Program-made: the position numbers and the translations under genes
Notes under the pieces: model-generated
Seen by the model: the letters and a program-made list of their open reading frames with translations, nothing else
Told to the model about the DNA's origin: nothing
The model's database searches: none
Shown here: positions 8,277 through 15,659 of the stretch, piece by piece
How the letters are laid out: the number at the start of each line of letters is the position of its first letter
Position numbering within the stretch: the stretch's first letter is position 1
NCBI RefSeq assembly: GCF_947492965.1
Contig: NZ_CANLOZ010000004.1
Location: 62,001 to 126,000 of the forward strand
Source of the DNA: an uncultured Aquimarina sp.
GTDB taxonomy: Bacteria; Bacteroidota; Bacteroidia; Flavobacteriales; Flavobacteriaceae
DNA length: 64,000 bases
Direction: 5' to 3'

Positions 8277-9416
8277 TTAAAACTTATAGATTGCTCCGAG
8301 AACAAAAGAAGAAAGGCTTTTTGTTGCGTCTCCATCATTGTCAGTGAAGAAATCTTCAGATGTAGAATCTAATCTTAATTCAGGCTTAAGAGTTAGGTCT
8401 CCAATATCATAACTTCCTGTAAGCGTAGCAGCAATAACACTACCATCACCTTCTCCATCTAAACCTACTACATCAACTAAACCACCGTTAAATACTGAAA
8501 AATATTCACCTCTTAATCCAATGCTGAAATTATCAGTAGCTTTTACTTGTGGATATAAAGCAACTCCGTAGAATCCTGATGCATCAGCATCTCCTTGATC
8601 TTCCGTAGTTAAATAAGTGGTATTAACTCCTAAATAAAATTTCTCAGAAAGATCCCATCCTGTTGTTAGATCAACTTGAAAAGTAGGACCTACTAATCCT
8701 GGTTCGCCTTCGTTTCCATATCTAAAGTTAAGATATGCACTTCCGTTATCTACAGCATAACCTACTTGTGCTCCAAAAATGTATGTGTCAAAAGGATTAT
8801 TTTCTGTAAAATCCGTAGGGTTCATAATGGCTACCATCGCAGACCACTTGTCGCTTAAAGCAAAATCGGCTTTTAACCCAGTGTGAGAGAATGGACCATA
8901 AGAGAACATGTAGGAAGTAGAGTAGTTGAAATTTCCAGTTGGAGAAATTACTTCATACCCAAGAAAAGTATTAAAGTTACCAAAAGTAAGTTTGAATTTT
9001 TCAGTTACGTTCCAGTATGCATATAATTGGTTAATAACGTTCGCAGTGGCATCCCCGACTCTGTTTCCACCAGCATCAAAAAAACCAGAGGCAAAAGTCG
9101 CATCTGTTCCTCTAGGACCAAAAACAAGATCTGCTACAAATCCTACTTTCTCACCTTCATAACCCACGATTAAATTAGCCATACCTAATGCAAATCCAGA
9201 TTGATTAGCAAAAGAAGTAGCAGGTGCTGTAGAATTGTCGTTTTGTGCCCCAAAATTATATCTGAAATATCCATCTACAGATCCATTAACAGAAAAATTA
9301 TCGAACCATTTTTTTTCTTCTTCCTGTGCGATTGCAGAAAAACTAATAAGCGCTAGAGAAAAAAGACATACTTTTTTAAAAAGTGTTGTTACGGTTTTTG
9401 TTTTCATAATAAACAT
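8277..9416 (-). CDS. Outer-membrane beta-barrel porin (BBP2/OmpL-like)
   Basis: The protein has 379 residues from the ATG at 9416 with a signal peptide (FSLALISFSAIAQ). The mature part alternates short hydrophobic strands with glycine, aspartate and asparagine turns, and ends SSFVLGAIYKF with the terminal Phe typical of outer-membrane barrels. Stretches such as VNGSVDGYFRYNFGA, LGMANLIVGYEGEKVGFVAD, INQLYAYW and LTFGNFNTFLGYEV fit the BBP2 (OmpL-like) porin family common in Bacteroidota. These porins often sit beside ammonium transporter and PII genes, and here a PII gene is the upstream neighbour, which suggests a link to nitrogen-source uptake. It has its own promoter with a palindrome at the -35 position (9466-9502). 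Confidence 0.85.
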   Translation of the reverse strand: MFIMKTKTVTTLFKKVCLFSLALISFSAIAQEEEKKWFDNFSVNGSVDGYFRYNFGAQNDNSTAPATSFANQSGFALGMANLIVGYEGEKVGFVADLVFGPRGTDATFASGFFDAGGNRVGDATANVINQLYAYWNVTEKFKLTFGNFNTFLGYEVISPTGNFNYSTSYMFSYGPFSHTGLKADFALSDKWSAMVAIMNPTDFTENNPFDTYIFGAQVGYAVDNGSAYLNFRYGNEGEPGLVGPTFQVDLTTGWDLSEKFYLGVNTTYLTTEDQGDADASGFYGVALYPQVKATDNFSIGLRGEYFSVFNGGLVDVVGLDGEGDGSVIAATLTGSYDIGDLTLKPELRLDSTSEDFFTDNDGDATKSLSSFVLGAIYKF

Positions 9417-9465
9417 TAATTGGTATTAATTTGTTTTTAATTGGAGCTGTAAAACTATGTTAAAA

Positions 9466-9502
9466 CAAATTTATCCCAATAAAAAAAGGGGTATCCACCC
9501 CT
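9466..9502 (-). promoter_or_regulatory. Porin promoter with a palindromic operator
   Basis: On the minus strand a perfect -7 box TAAATTTG (9473-9466) lies about 45 bases upstream of the porin ATG. The palindrome AGGGGT-ATCC-ACCCCT (9487-9502) occupies the -33 region, centred near -35 from the expected start, with A/T runs on both sides. The usual -33 TTG is missing, so a regulator binding here could replace it (activator) or block it (repressor). The regulator is not identified. Confidence 0.5.
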
Positions 9503-9670
9503 ATTTTTACGTTTTTACTATTTTATGCCCCTAAAAAATTAGACATTATCGTTTGTAGGTCGATTTTTTAAGAATTTGAAAGTGTAGTTTTTTGTAAAGA
9601 TGTTAAATAAGTAAATAATCTTCACTAATTGTTAAATTAAGTTATATAAAAGTTAATGAGGATATAATAA

Positions 9671-9705
9671 AAAAAGAGCTTATCAAGTTCTGATAAGCTC
9701 TTTTT
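9671..9705 (-). terminator. Terminator downstream of the PII gene
   Basis: A perfect 15-bp stem AAAAAGAGCTTATCA (9671-9685)/TGATAAGCTCTTTTT (9691-9705) with a 5-base loop lies just past the PII stop codon and separates it from the porin promoter. Confidence 0.85.
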
Positions 9706-9721
9706 ATTAGTCAGGATTTTC

Positions 9722-10060
9722 TTAATTCAAAGCTTGATTACCATGCTCGCCAGTTCGAATTCTATAGGTATTTTGTATTTCCGAAATGAATACCTTTCCA
9801 TCTCCGATTTCTCCAGTTTTTGCAGCATCAATTATGGTTTGTATTGTCTTTTCTGCAAATTCATCTGAGACAACTACCGATAGATATCTTCTTTGGATAT
9901 CAGAAGTACTATAGCTAATACCTCTGTATAAATGGCCTTTTTTTTCATTACCAACACCCGTAACATCCCAATAAGTAAAAAAGTTTACCTCTATATCATG
10001 CAAGGCATCTCTTACTTCTTTAAATCTTGATTTACGAATGATTGCTTCTATTTTTTTCAT
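9722..10060 (-). CDS. P-II family nitrogen regulator, divergent T-loop
   Basis: The 112-residue length is exactly that of GlnB/GlnK. Family landmarks are the N-terminal strand MKKIEAIIRKSRFKEVRDAL, the T-loop GHLYRGISYS, the signature TGEIGDGKVFI and the terminal YRIRTGE. PII trimers sense ATP/ADP and 2-oxoglutarate and control ammonium channels and nitrogen enzymes. The modification-site tyrosine of the T-loop (the Y of ISY) is kept. The segment before it, GVGNEKKGH, differs from the usual GRQKGH and lacks the conserved glutamine (Gln39) that helps bind Mg-ATP/2-oxoglutarate. No amt gene is adjacent; crcB lies upstream (about 70 bases) and the porin downstream behind a terminator. A glnK-like role is likely but the exact paralogue is not decidable. 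Confidence 0.9.
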   Translation of the reverse strand: MKKIEAIIRKSRFKEVRDALHDIEVNFFTYWDVTGVGNEKKGHLYRGISYSTSDIQRRYLSVVVSDEFAEKTIQTIIDAAKTGEIGDGKVFISEIQNTYRIRTGEHGNQALN

Positions 10061-10131
10061 TGGTTATAATGGTGTTGGTTATTATTTAAAAATGATACTT
10101 TAAATTTATATTATTGATAGAATTGTAGTTG

Positions 10132-10497
10132 TTATTTTACGATCCACATACCTAAAAATACTAAAAGAAACCCTATCACAAAAGAACCAAGCGTATACAC
10201 TGCGAAATTCACAAAGTCTCCGGATCGTAGAAGCATATGATTTTCATATGCAAAAGTGGAAAATGTTGTAAACCCTCCACAGAAACCAGTGGCAATTAAT
10301 AGAACAGTATTTTGTGATAATACATTGTTCTTTAGAGCAAGCCCAAGTATAATACCGATTAGAAAACTACCTAGTATATTGGCTGTAAAAGTCCCATAGG
10401 GTATTCCGTTAGTTTCATTATTTAGGTATTTACTTATAAGAAACCTGGCTACGCTACCGGTACCTCCTCCTATAAACACGAGCAGTATCTGTTTCAT
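10132..10497 (-). CDS. crcB: Fluoride exporter CrcB/FluC
   Basis: This is a 121-residue, four-helix inner-membrane protein of the dual-topology fluoride channel family. Diagnostic parts are the N-terminal GGGTGSVARFLISK, the pore segment GTFTANILGSFLIGI with its conserved Asn, and GFCGGFTTFSTFAYE carrying the phenylalanine/threonine filter. The family exports toxic fluoride; no fluoride riboswitch is visible upstream. It is placed between the SRPBCC-GyrI gene (start 11579) and the PII gene on the same strand with short gaps, so these may be co-transcribed. Confidence 0.93.
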   Translation of the reverse strand: MKQILLVFIGGGTGSVARFLISKYLNNETNGIPYGTFTANILGSFLIGIILGLALKNNVLSQNTVLLIATGFCGGFTTFSTFAYENHMLLRSGDFVNFAVYTLGSFVIGFLLVFLGMWIVK

Positions 10498-10541
10498 TTA
10501 TATAATATTAGACTTTTCCTTTACTGTTTTGTCAAAAGGGT

Positions 10542-11579
10542 TTATTGAACAGGAATATATATTTCCGTTATCCATTCCGCCGGATTAGGTTGTAAATCTG
10601 GACCTGATCTGTAAACTTCAAAAGCCGGAGATTCAGTTAATGGAACTAAACCGCTTTTCTGTACATATTGGTTGGCAGCTTCCCATGCTTCTTTTAAATT
10701 CTTATAATCTCCTTTTAAAGTAGCTTTTACAACTTTTTGGCGTGGGAGTGACCCACATAAGATATTACTATCAGCCGGCGTTATTACTTCTTCTCGTACC
10801 GGGACTCCTGAAGAATAAATAGCAGTTCCTAAGGCTTCATTATATTCATTAAAGACTGTAAGAGGCATTCCTGTTTGCGGTAGATTGTTCTGTCTTACAT
10901 ATGCTAAAACCGAAGATAACATCTGTGCTGATTTTTCTGGAATTTCAGCTATCGAAGATGCTGTTGCGTTATACATATAAAAACCGCCTCTGTGTTCTGT
11001 TATACCATCAACATTAATAGAATATTCTTCCATTTTTTTCTGAGTGTAGGTATCTAGTTTTTCTAAGCCTTTTTTATACATAGGTCTTAAACTTTCGGAT
11101 ACCGTACTATCTCTAGTCATCCAAAATAGCTTTTCCATAAAACCTTGTTCTCCTTTTATTCCCCAAGTTACTTTGGTTTTTTTGTTTTCCAATTTTTCAA
11201 ATTTCCAATAAACATCATTGGTAATTTGATCAACCACAGGTAGTACCATTGTTAACTCTTGATCTATACTAGAAAAAGGAGCTGATTTTACAGTTTTCAT
11301 CCCCCCATCTTCTTGCGATTCGCTTTTCCAGCTATAAGAAGCTCCTACACCGCTAGTTTGATTAGAATATTCAATAATTAGATTATCAGAATCAGTCATC
11401 CAAGGATTCCACTGTTCCCATGTCTTAAAGTCATTAACCGTGTCAAAAAGTAATTCATTAGGAGAATTAATTACTTTACTTTCTTCTAATTGAAATTTGC
11501 CATCTATCATTGCTACGTAAGCCCCACCACCAACAACAATAATAAGAAGAAGAAAAAATAAATATTTTATGATTTTCAT
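10542..11579 (-). CDS. SRPBCC-GyrI two-domain protein with an N-terminal membrane anchor
   Basis: The 345-residue protein starts with a hydrophobic anchor (YLFFLLLIIVVGGGAYVAMID). Residues about 28-175 are an SRPBCC (START/polyketide cyclase-like) ligand-binding domain, with NSPNELLFDTVNDFKTWEQW at its start and VTWGIKGEQGFMEKL in the middle. Residues about 188-345 are a GyrI-like (SOUL/effector-binding) domain that ends EWITEIYIPVQ. Both are small-molecule pocket folds; this fusion is common in Bacteroidota but its ligand is unknown. The gene heads a minus-strand run with crcB and the PII gene and is divergent from the dipeptidyl peptidase gene. Confidence 0.85.
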   Translation of the reverse strand: MKIIKYLFFLLLIIVVGGGAYVAMIDGKFQLEESKVINSPNELLFDTVNDFKTWEQWNPWMTDSDNLIIEYSNQTSGVGASYSWKSESQEDGGMKTVKSAPFSSIDQELTMVLPVVDQITNDVYWKFEKLENKKTKVTWGIKGEQGFMEKLFWMTRDSTVSESLRPMYKKGLEKLDTYTQKKMEEYSINVDGITEHRGGFYMYNATASSIAEIPEKSAQMLSSVLAYVRQNNLPQTGMPLTVFNEYNEALGTAIYSSGVPVREEVITPADSNILCGSLPRQKVVKATLKGDYKNLKEAWEAANQYVQKSGLVPLTESPAFEVYRSGPDLQPNPAEWITEIYIPVQ

Positions 11580-11767
11580 GTTAGTTAGTTTAGAAAATTT
11601 GAGTAGCTAAGATAATCAATTTTTAAAATGGTTTTTAGTGTGTAGGTTTTCAGGGTGTTATGCTTTTTTATTGTCTAAATGAAGTATAGAAATGTTCTTT
11701 GTAGGTGACTTAAAAATGTGATTTTTTTTATTTCGTTACATTTGCTGGAAACAATAAACATAAACAA

Positions 11768-13831
11768 ATGATAATTAAACGTATAATGTATTTTATGCTA
11801 ATTAGCTTATTGCTAATTGGATGTAAAAATGATCCAAGCATTCAGGATCAGATCAATCAACAAGAAGCCGAACAAACTTCCGAGCAAGAAGCTGAAGAGG
11901 AGAAGTTCGATTATGTTGTTGAGCAATTTGCCGACCTTAAGATTTTAAGATATAAGATCCCTGGATGGGAGAATCTTACATTAAAGGAACAGAAATTAGT
12001 ATACTATCTAACACAAGCAGGATTGAGTGGTAGAGATATTATGTGGGATCAAAACTATCGTCATAATCTAAAGATTCGTAAGGCACTTGAAAATGTATAT
12101 ACTTCTTATAATGGAGATAAAACTAGCAAAGATTGGATCTCTTTCGAAACCTATTTAAAAAGAGTTTGGTTTTCTAATGGTATCCACCATCACTATAGTA
12201 ATGATAAAATAAAACCTGAGTTTAGTAAGGAGTATTTAACTACTCTTCTGGAAGCAACAAAAACAGAGTTGAGTGAGGATGCGCTTACAGTTATTTTTGA
12301 TGATAGTGATGCTAAAAAAGTGAATCAGGCAAAAGGTATAGATAACGTAGCATTATCTGCTGTTAATTTTTATGGTCCAGGTGTTACTAATGAGGATGTT
12401 ACTTCTTTTTATGGAAAAATGAAATCGCCTGATCCTAAAAAGCCTCTGTCTTATGGTTTAAATTCTCAATTGGTAAAAGAAAATGGAGAATTAAAAGAAA
12501 GGGTTTATAAATCTGGTGGTTTGTATGGTGCAGCAATTGATGAAATTATCAAGTGGTTAGAAAAAGCAAAAGAGGTAGCAGAAAATCAGGCACAAGGTGA
12601 TGCGCTTGGATTACTAATCGAGTATTACAAAACTGGAGATTTACAAATCTGGGATGATTATAATGTTGCTTGGACAGCAGCTACTGAAGGAAATATCGAC
12701 TACATCAATAGTTTTATAGAAGTGTATAATGATCCTCTTGGATATAGAGGGTCTTATGAAACTATTGTTCAGATAAAGGATTTTGATATGTCAAAAAAAA
12801 TGGCAGTTTTATCTGAGAATGCACAATGGTTTGAGGATAATTCTCCATTGATGGATGAACATAAAAAAGACAGTGTTGTTGGTGTAACTTATAAGGTGGT
12901 TACAGTAGCAGGAGAAGCTGGAGATGCGTCACCAAGTACTCCAATTGGAGTGAATCTTCCGAATGCCAATTGGATTAGAGCTGCAGTTGGATCTAAATCT
13001 GTTTCCTTAGGAAATATAATTAATGCCTATAACAATGCTGGAGGGTCAGGACGTCTTAAAGAGTTTGTGCATGATGAGGAAGAATATGAGTTAGAAGAAA
13101 AATACGGACAATTAGCAGATAAATTACATACTGCTTTACATGAGGTGGTAGGGCATGCATCTGGTCAATTAAACCCTGGTGTTGGAGAAACTAAGGAAAC
13201 TCTGAAAAACTACGCTTCAACTATGGAAGAAGGAAGAGCAGATTTAGTAGGACTATATTATCTAATGGATCCTAAACTACAAGAGCTGGGATTAGTCGAA
13301 GACTGGGAAAAAGTTGGAAAAGCAGCATATGATGGTTATATCCGTAATGGACTTATGACGCAATTAATACGTCTTAATTTGGGTGATGATGTAGAAGAAG
13401 CACATATGCGTAACCGTCAATGGGTAAGTGCTTGGGCTTATGAGCAAGGAACTAAGGACAATGTAATAGAAAAAGTAAGTAAAGAGGGGAAAACATATTA
13501 TAATATTAATGATTATGCTAAGCTGCGTGAAATTTTTGGACGTTTGCTTCGTGAAACACAACGTATTAAGTCTGAGGGTGATTTCAAAGCTGCCGAGGAG
13601 TTAGTAGAAGGTTACGGAGTAAAAGTTGATCAAGCAATTCATGCAGAAGTTCTAAAAAGAAATGAGCAATTTACATCCGCTCCTTACAGTGGTTTTGTAA
13701 ATCCTGTTTTAGTACCTGAAATGGATGAAAATGGAGAAATTACTAAAATAAATGTTACACAGCCCAAGGATTTTGTAACACAAATGTTAGAATATAGTAA
13801 GTCATTTGGATTCTTACCAGAAGTAAATTAG
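11768..13831 (+). CDS. Dipeptidyl peptidase III (M49), lipoprotein
   Basis: The 687-residue protein has a lipoprotein signal (FMLISLLLIGCKNDP). The M49 zinc signature HExxGH is present as HEVVGH (His458, Glu459, His463), followed by the second motif EEGRAD (Glu487 or Glu488 as third ligand) in place of the usual EECRAE. The length is normal for bacterial DPP III. The enzyme removes dipeptides from the N-terminus of short peptides; lipidation puts it on the envelope, in keeping with nutrient peptide trimming. It follows an acidic, glutamine/glutamate-rich linker. It is monocistronic, ended by a strong terminator. Confidence 0.92.
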   Translation: MIIKRIMYFMLISLLLIGCKNDPSIQDQINQQEAEQTSEQEAEEEKFDYVVEQFADLKILRYKIPGWENLTLKEQKLVYYLTQAGLSGRDIMWDQNYRHNLKIRKALENVYTSYNGDKTSKDWISFETYLKRVWFSNGIHHHYSNDKIKPEFSKEYLTTLLEATKTELSEDALTVIFDDSDAKKVNQAKGIDNVALSAVNFYGPGVTNEDVTSFYGKMKSPDPKKPLSYGLNSQLVKENGELKERVYKSGGLYGAAIDEIIKWLEKAKEVAENQAQGDALGLLIEYYKTGDLQIWDDYNVAWTAATEGNIDYINSFIEVYNDPLGYRGSYETIVQIKDFDMSKKMAVLSENAQWFEDNSPLMDEHKKDSVVGVTYKVVTVAGEAGDASPSTPIGVNLPNANWIRAAVGSKSVSLGNIINAYNNAGGSGRLKEFVHDEEEYELEEKYGQLADKLHTALHEVVGHASGQLNPGVGETKETLKNYASTMEEGRADLVGLYYLMDPKLQELGLVEDWEKVGKAAYDGYIRNGLMTQLIRLNLGDDVEEAHMRNRQWVSAWAYEQGTKDNVIEKVSKEGKTYYNINDYAKLREIFGRLLRETQRIKSEGDFKAAEELVEGYGVKVDQAIHAEVLKRNEQFTSAPYSGFVNPVLVPEMDENGEITKINVTQPKDFVTQMLEYSKSFGFLPEVN

Positions 13832-13853
13832 TAAAAAACATTTGGTATAAAAT

Positions 13854-13887
13854 AAAACGCCTTCTGATCAGATTCAGAAGGCGTTTT
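13854..13887. terminator. Terminator shared by the M49 and JmjC genes
   Basis: A 14-bp stem AAAACGCCTTCTGA (13854-13867)/TCAGAAGGCGTTTT (13874-13887) has a T run on the plus strand and A/T-rich sequence on the other, between convergent genes. Confidence 0.85.
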
Positions 13888-13900
13888 TTAATGCTACATT

Positions 13901-15070
13901 TTAAGAAGCAATATCAAGTACTCCAATTTTAGATAATTGTTTTGTTACTAAAACTTTACTTTCATTATCAAGGTTACAGTCAATTTTATGAATAGGTAAA
14001 GGATGATCTTCGGCAATCAATCTATCCAGAAATGATTCACATTGGATAGGCATGGATAATTTGAGATCATAAAATTTTACATCAATTTTAGTATCTAGAG
14101 ATGTTATTCTAAATTTATTTTTTTCACGGATTTTAATGGTTGAATTTTCATTAATCTGATCAATGTTTATCATTTGATTCAATTGTCCTTGCGCAATGGC
14201 TTTTTGTCTACTGTAGAAATCATCTAAAATCTCTTCGTCATGTTGCAGATTTTCTATTAGAGCTGTAACAACCTGTTTTATTTCTTCAAGCTCTTTACTT
14301 TTTTCTTTCTCATCTGTCAAATGAAATTTCGTGAATTTTCTTAACGGTAGGTTGTTTTTAGATTTTTCTATAAGAACCTCTGCCAGATGTTCTGCCCATG
14401 TTTTGCCAACAATTCCGGTAGTAATATGCCCAGAATTTTCATCGGTACAATAAGCATCGTGAACAATACCTCTTGGGATGTATAATACATCACCTTTTTC
14501 AAGAGTAAATTCATCGATTACTTTACCAGGAACAAACGTTTCCTTATCAAAAGGAGTTGTTTTATCTGCCAACGGAACTGGGTCATCATAAATACGCCAA
14601 TGTTTAGAGCCTTCGAATTGAAAAATAAATACATCATGCGTATCATAATGAGTAGAAAAACCTTGTGACTTTTTTGGTGTTAGGTAAACATTGGTTTGAA
14701 TACGATGTTTAAAAAAAGTTTCTAACTCATTGGTCAGTTTTCGCAAACTATAAATTTTGTTTTGTAATCCAGACATTACTAAGGTACTTCCATTTTCAAA
14801 AGCGTTAGAAAATTTTAGGGGATCTATAATATCGGATCCCTTAATTGTGTATTCTTTAGGATCTGGTTTTTCAGTTTTAGAATGATCAGCTAATCGGAAA
14901 TCAGGATGATGATTAGTTAATGAAAATAATATAGTGTCAAGATCATTTACTGATAACAAATCATCAAAAAAGCGTTTGCTTCTATTCTTAATAATTAGAT
15001 GTTTTTTTTCGTAATAATCTTTAAAGAAAACATCGGATGTAATAGGATATAATATTTCTTGTAAATTCAT
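13901..15070 (-). CDS. JmjC/cupin_4-type Fe(II)/2-oxoglutarate oxygenase
   Basis: The 389-residue cytoplasmic protein has a JmjC-like fold of the cupin_4 (ribosomal oxygenase/RoxA-like) group in its first two thirds. The iron triad is visible: His141-x-Asp143 in STHYDTHDVFIFQFEG and His204 in YIPRGIVHDAY, with the strand LEKGDVLYIPRG between them and W157 in SKHWRIY. The C-terminal third (about 235-389) is a helical then winged-helix-like part typical of this group. Members hydroxylate protein or peptide side chains (for example arginine or histidine of ribosomal proteins). Here it lies 36 bases behind a 46-residue ORF and shares its operator promoter (15270-15316) with genes for other small exported products, so a peptide substrate is a fair hypothesis, unproven. 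Confidence 0.85.
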   Translation of the reverse strand: MNLQEILYPITSDVFFKDYYEKKHLIIKNRSKRFFDDLLSVNDLDTILFSLTNHHPDFRLADHSKTEKPDPKEYTIKGSDIIDPLKFSNAFENGSTLVMSGLQNKIYSLRKLTNELETFFKHRIQTNVYLTPKKSQGFSTHYDTHDVFIFQFEGSKHWRIYDDPVPLADKTTPFDKETFVPGKVIDEFTLEKGDVLYIPRGIVHDAYCTDENSGHITTGIVGKTWAEHLAEVLIEKSKNNLPLRKFTKFHLTDEKEKSKELEEIKQVVTALIENLQHDEEILDDFYSRQKAIAQGQLNQMINIDQINENSTIKIREKNKFRITSLDTKIDVKFYDLKLSMPIQCESFLDRLIAEDHPLPIHKIDCNLDNESKVLVTKQLSKIGVLDIAS

Positions 15071-15106
15071 TGTATTGGCTTTTATGGATAAGTAATTAAT
15101 TAGTGT

Positions 15107-15247
15107 TTAAATATTCATTGTAAAATGAAAAGAGCAGGAGTGAAGTGGAATCATACAAATGAGTAATAATATCTGAATTATTTTGATCGGCAATTTCCTA
15201 CGCTTTCTATTTATCAATATAACTCTAGAGATTGTAGATTTTATCAT
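15107..15247 (-). CDS. Small ORF, 46 residues, in the TACCC-N6-GGGTA regulon
   Basis: The frame ATG (15247) to TAA (15107) encodes 46 residues. The N-terminus is basic (MIKSTISRVILINRKRRK) and is followed by a hydrophobic run and a Cys-containing end (IKIIQILLLICMIPLHSC, then SFHFTMNI). It looks like a small membrane or exported peptide; the LHSC could be a lipobox-like cleavage site. The main support is positional: operator A and its -7 box sit 23 bp apart and place the likely transcript start about 17 bases upstream of this ATG, as for the four larger genes of the regulon. Without this ORF the JmjC gene would have an unusually long leader. Its function is unknown; alternatively it is a leader peptide for the JmjC gene. 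Confidence 0.5.
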   Translation of the reverse strand: MIKSTISRVILINRKRRKLPIKIIQILLLICMIPLHSCSFHFTMNI

Positions 15248-15269
15248 AACATTGTGTTTAGTCTTATGA

Positions 15270-15316
15270 TAAAATTACATTGGAATATAAAATGAAAAAA
15301 TACCCAATTAAGGGTA
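15270..15316 (-). promoter_or_regulatory. Regulon promoter A: operator and -7 box for the small ORF and JmjC gene
   Basis: The operator TACCCAATTAAGGGTA (15301-15316) is a palindrome of two NarL-type heptamers spaced by 2. After exactly 23 bp comes TAATTTTA (15277-15270), one base off TAnnTTTG. A/T runs extend the palindrome on both sides. Proposed regulator: the LuxR-type protein at 18025-18651. Confidence 0.75.
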
Positions 15317-15354
15317 TTTTATAGTGGCATAACTCTAAGAGTTGAATGATTAAA

Positions 15355-15552
15355 TTAATCAGAATCAACACAATTAACTCCTGCAGCAACTGCATCACCA
15401 CTATTACTATCTGTACATACAGCACTGTCCGAGGTACAAGATGTTGCTACGGCGAGTGATGATACTACGAGAGCTGAGTAAAATGTCCTTCTAAAATTGT
15501 AGCTTTTAGAAGCATTTTCGATTTCGAAATCAGAAAGTTTCAATTTAGTCAT
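15355..15552 (-). CDS. Small Cys/Ser/Asp-rich peptide, 65 residues
   Basis: The start at 15552 is chosen over an in-frame ATG at 15603, because the operator (15608-15623) and -7 box (15577-15584) overlap the longer form. The peptide has a leader-like charged N-terminus (MTKLKLSDFEIENASKSYNF), a short hydrophobic stretch (FYSALVVSSLAVATSC) and a C-terminal part of Cys, Ser, Asp, Gly and Val (VCTDSNSGDAVAAGVNCVDS) with three cysteines in total. KLKLSDFE followed by a Cys/Ser tail resembles leader-core precursors of Bacteroidota ribosomal peptides, but no lanthionine, radical-SAM or ATP-grasp enzyme is next to it; the only candidate modifying enzyme is the JmjC oxygenase. It could equally be a small surface lipoprotein. 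No family recognised. Confidence 0.6.
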   Translation of the reverse strand: MTKLKLSDFEIENASKSYNFRRTFYSALVVSSLAVATSCTSDSAVCTDSNSGDAVAAGVNCVDSD

Positions 15553-15576
15553 AATAACATATTTTAAAGTTTGGGT

Positions 15577-15623
15577 TGAAATTAAAAACCACGAACTCAT
15601 CAAAAAATACCCAGTTAAAGGTA
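15577..15623 (-). promoter_or_regulatory. Regulon promoter B: operator and -7 box for the 65-residue peptide
   Basis: The operator TACCCAGTTAAAGGTA (15608-15623) has one mismatch between its arms. The 23-bp spacer leads to TAATTTCA (15584-15577), two bases off TAnnTTTG. The expected transcript start is about 19 bases before the ATG at 15552. Confidence 0.72.
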
Positions 15624-15659
15624 TTTTCTGGAGATGTTGGTTATAAATATCCCAACAAA

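Noticed and set aside
9481..9508. The GGGGTATCCACCCC palindrome as a member of the same regulon
   Set aside because: The half-sites are in the opposite orientation and the spacing to the -7 box is different; treated as a separate operator.
15553..15603. Longer start (15603) for the 65-residue peptide
   Set aside because: The -7 box (15577-15584) and the operator edge overlap that extension, so it would lie upstream of the transcript start.
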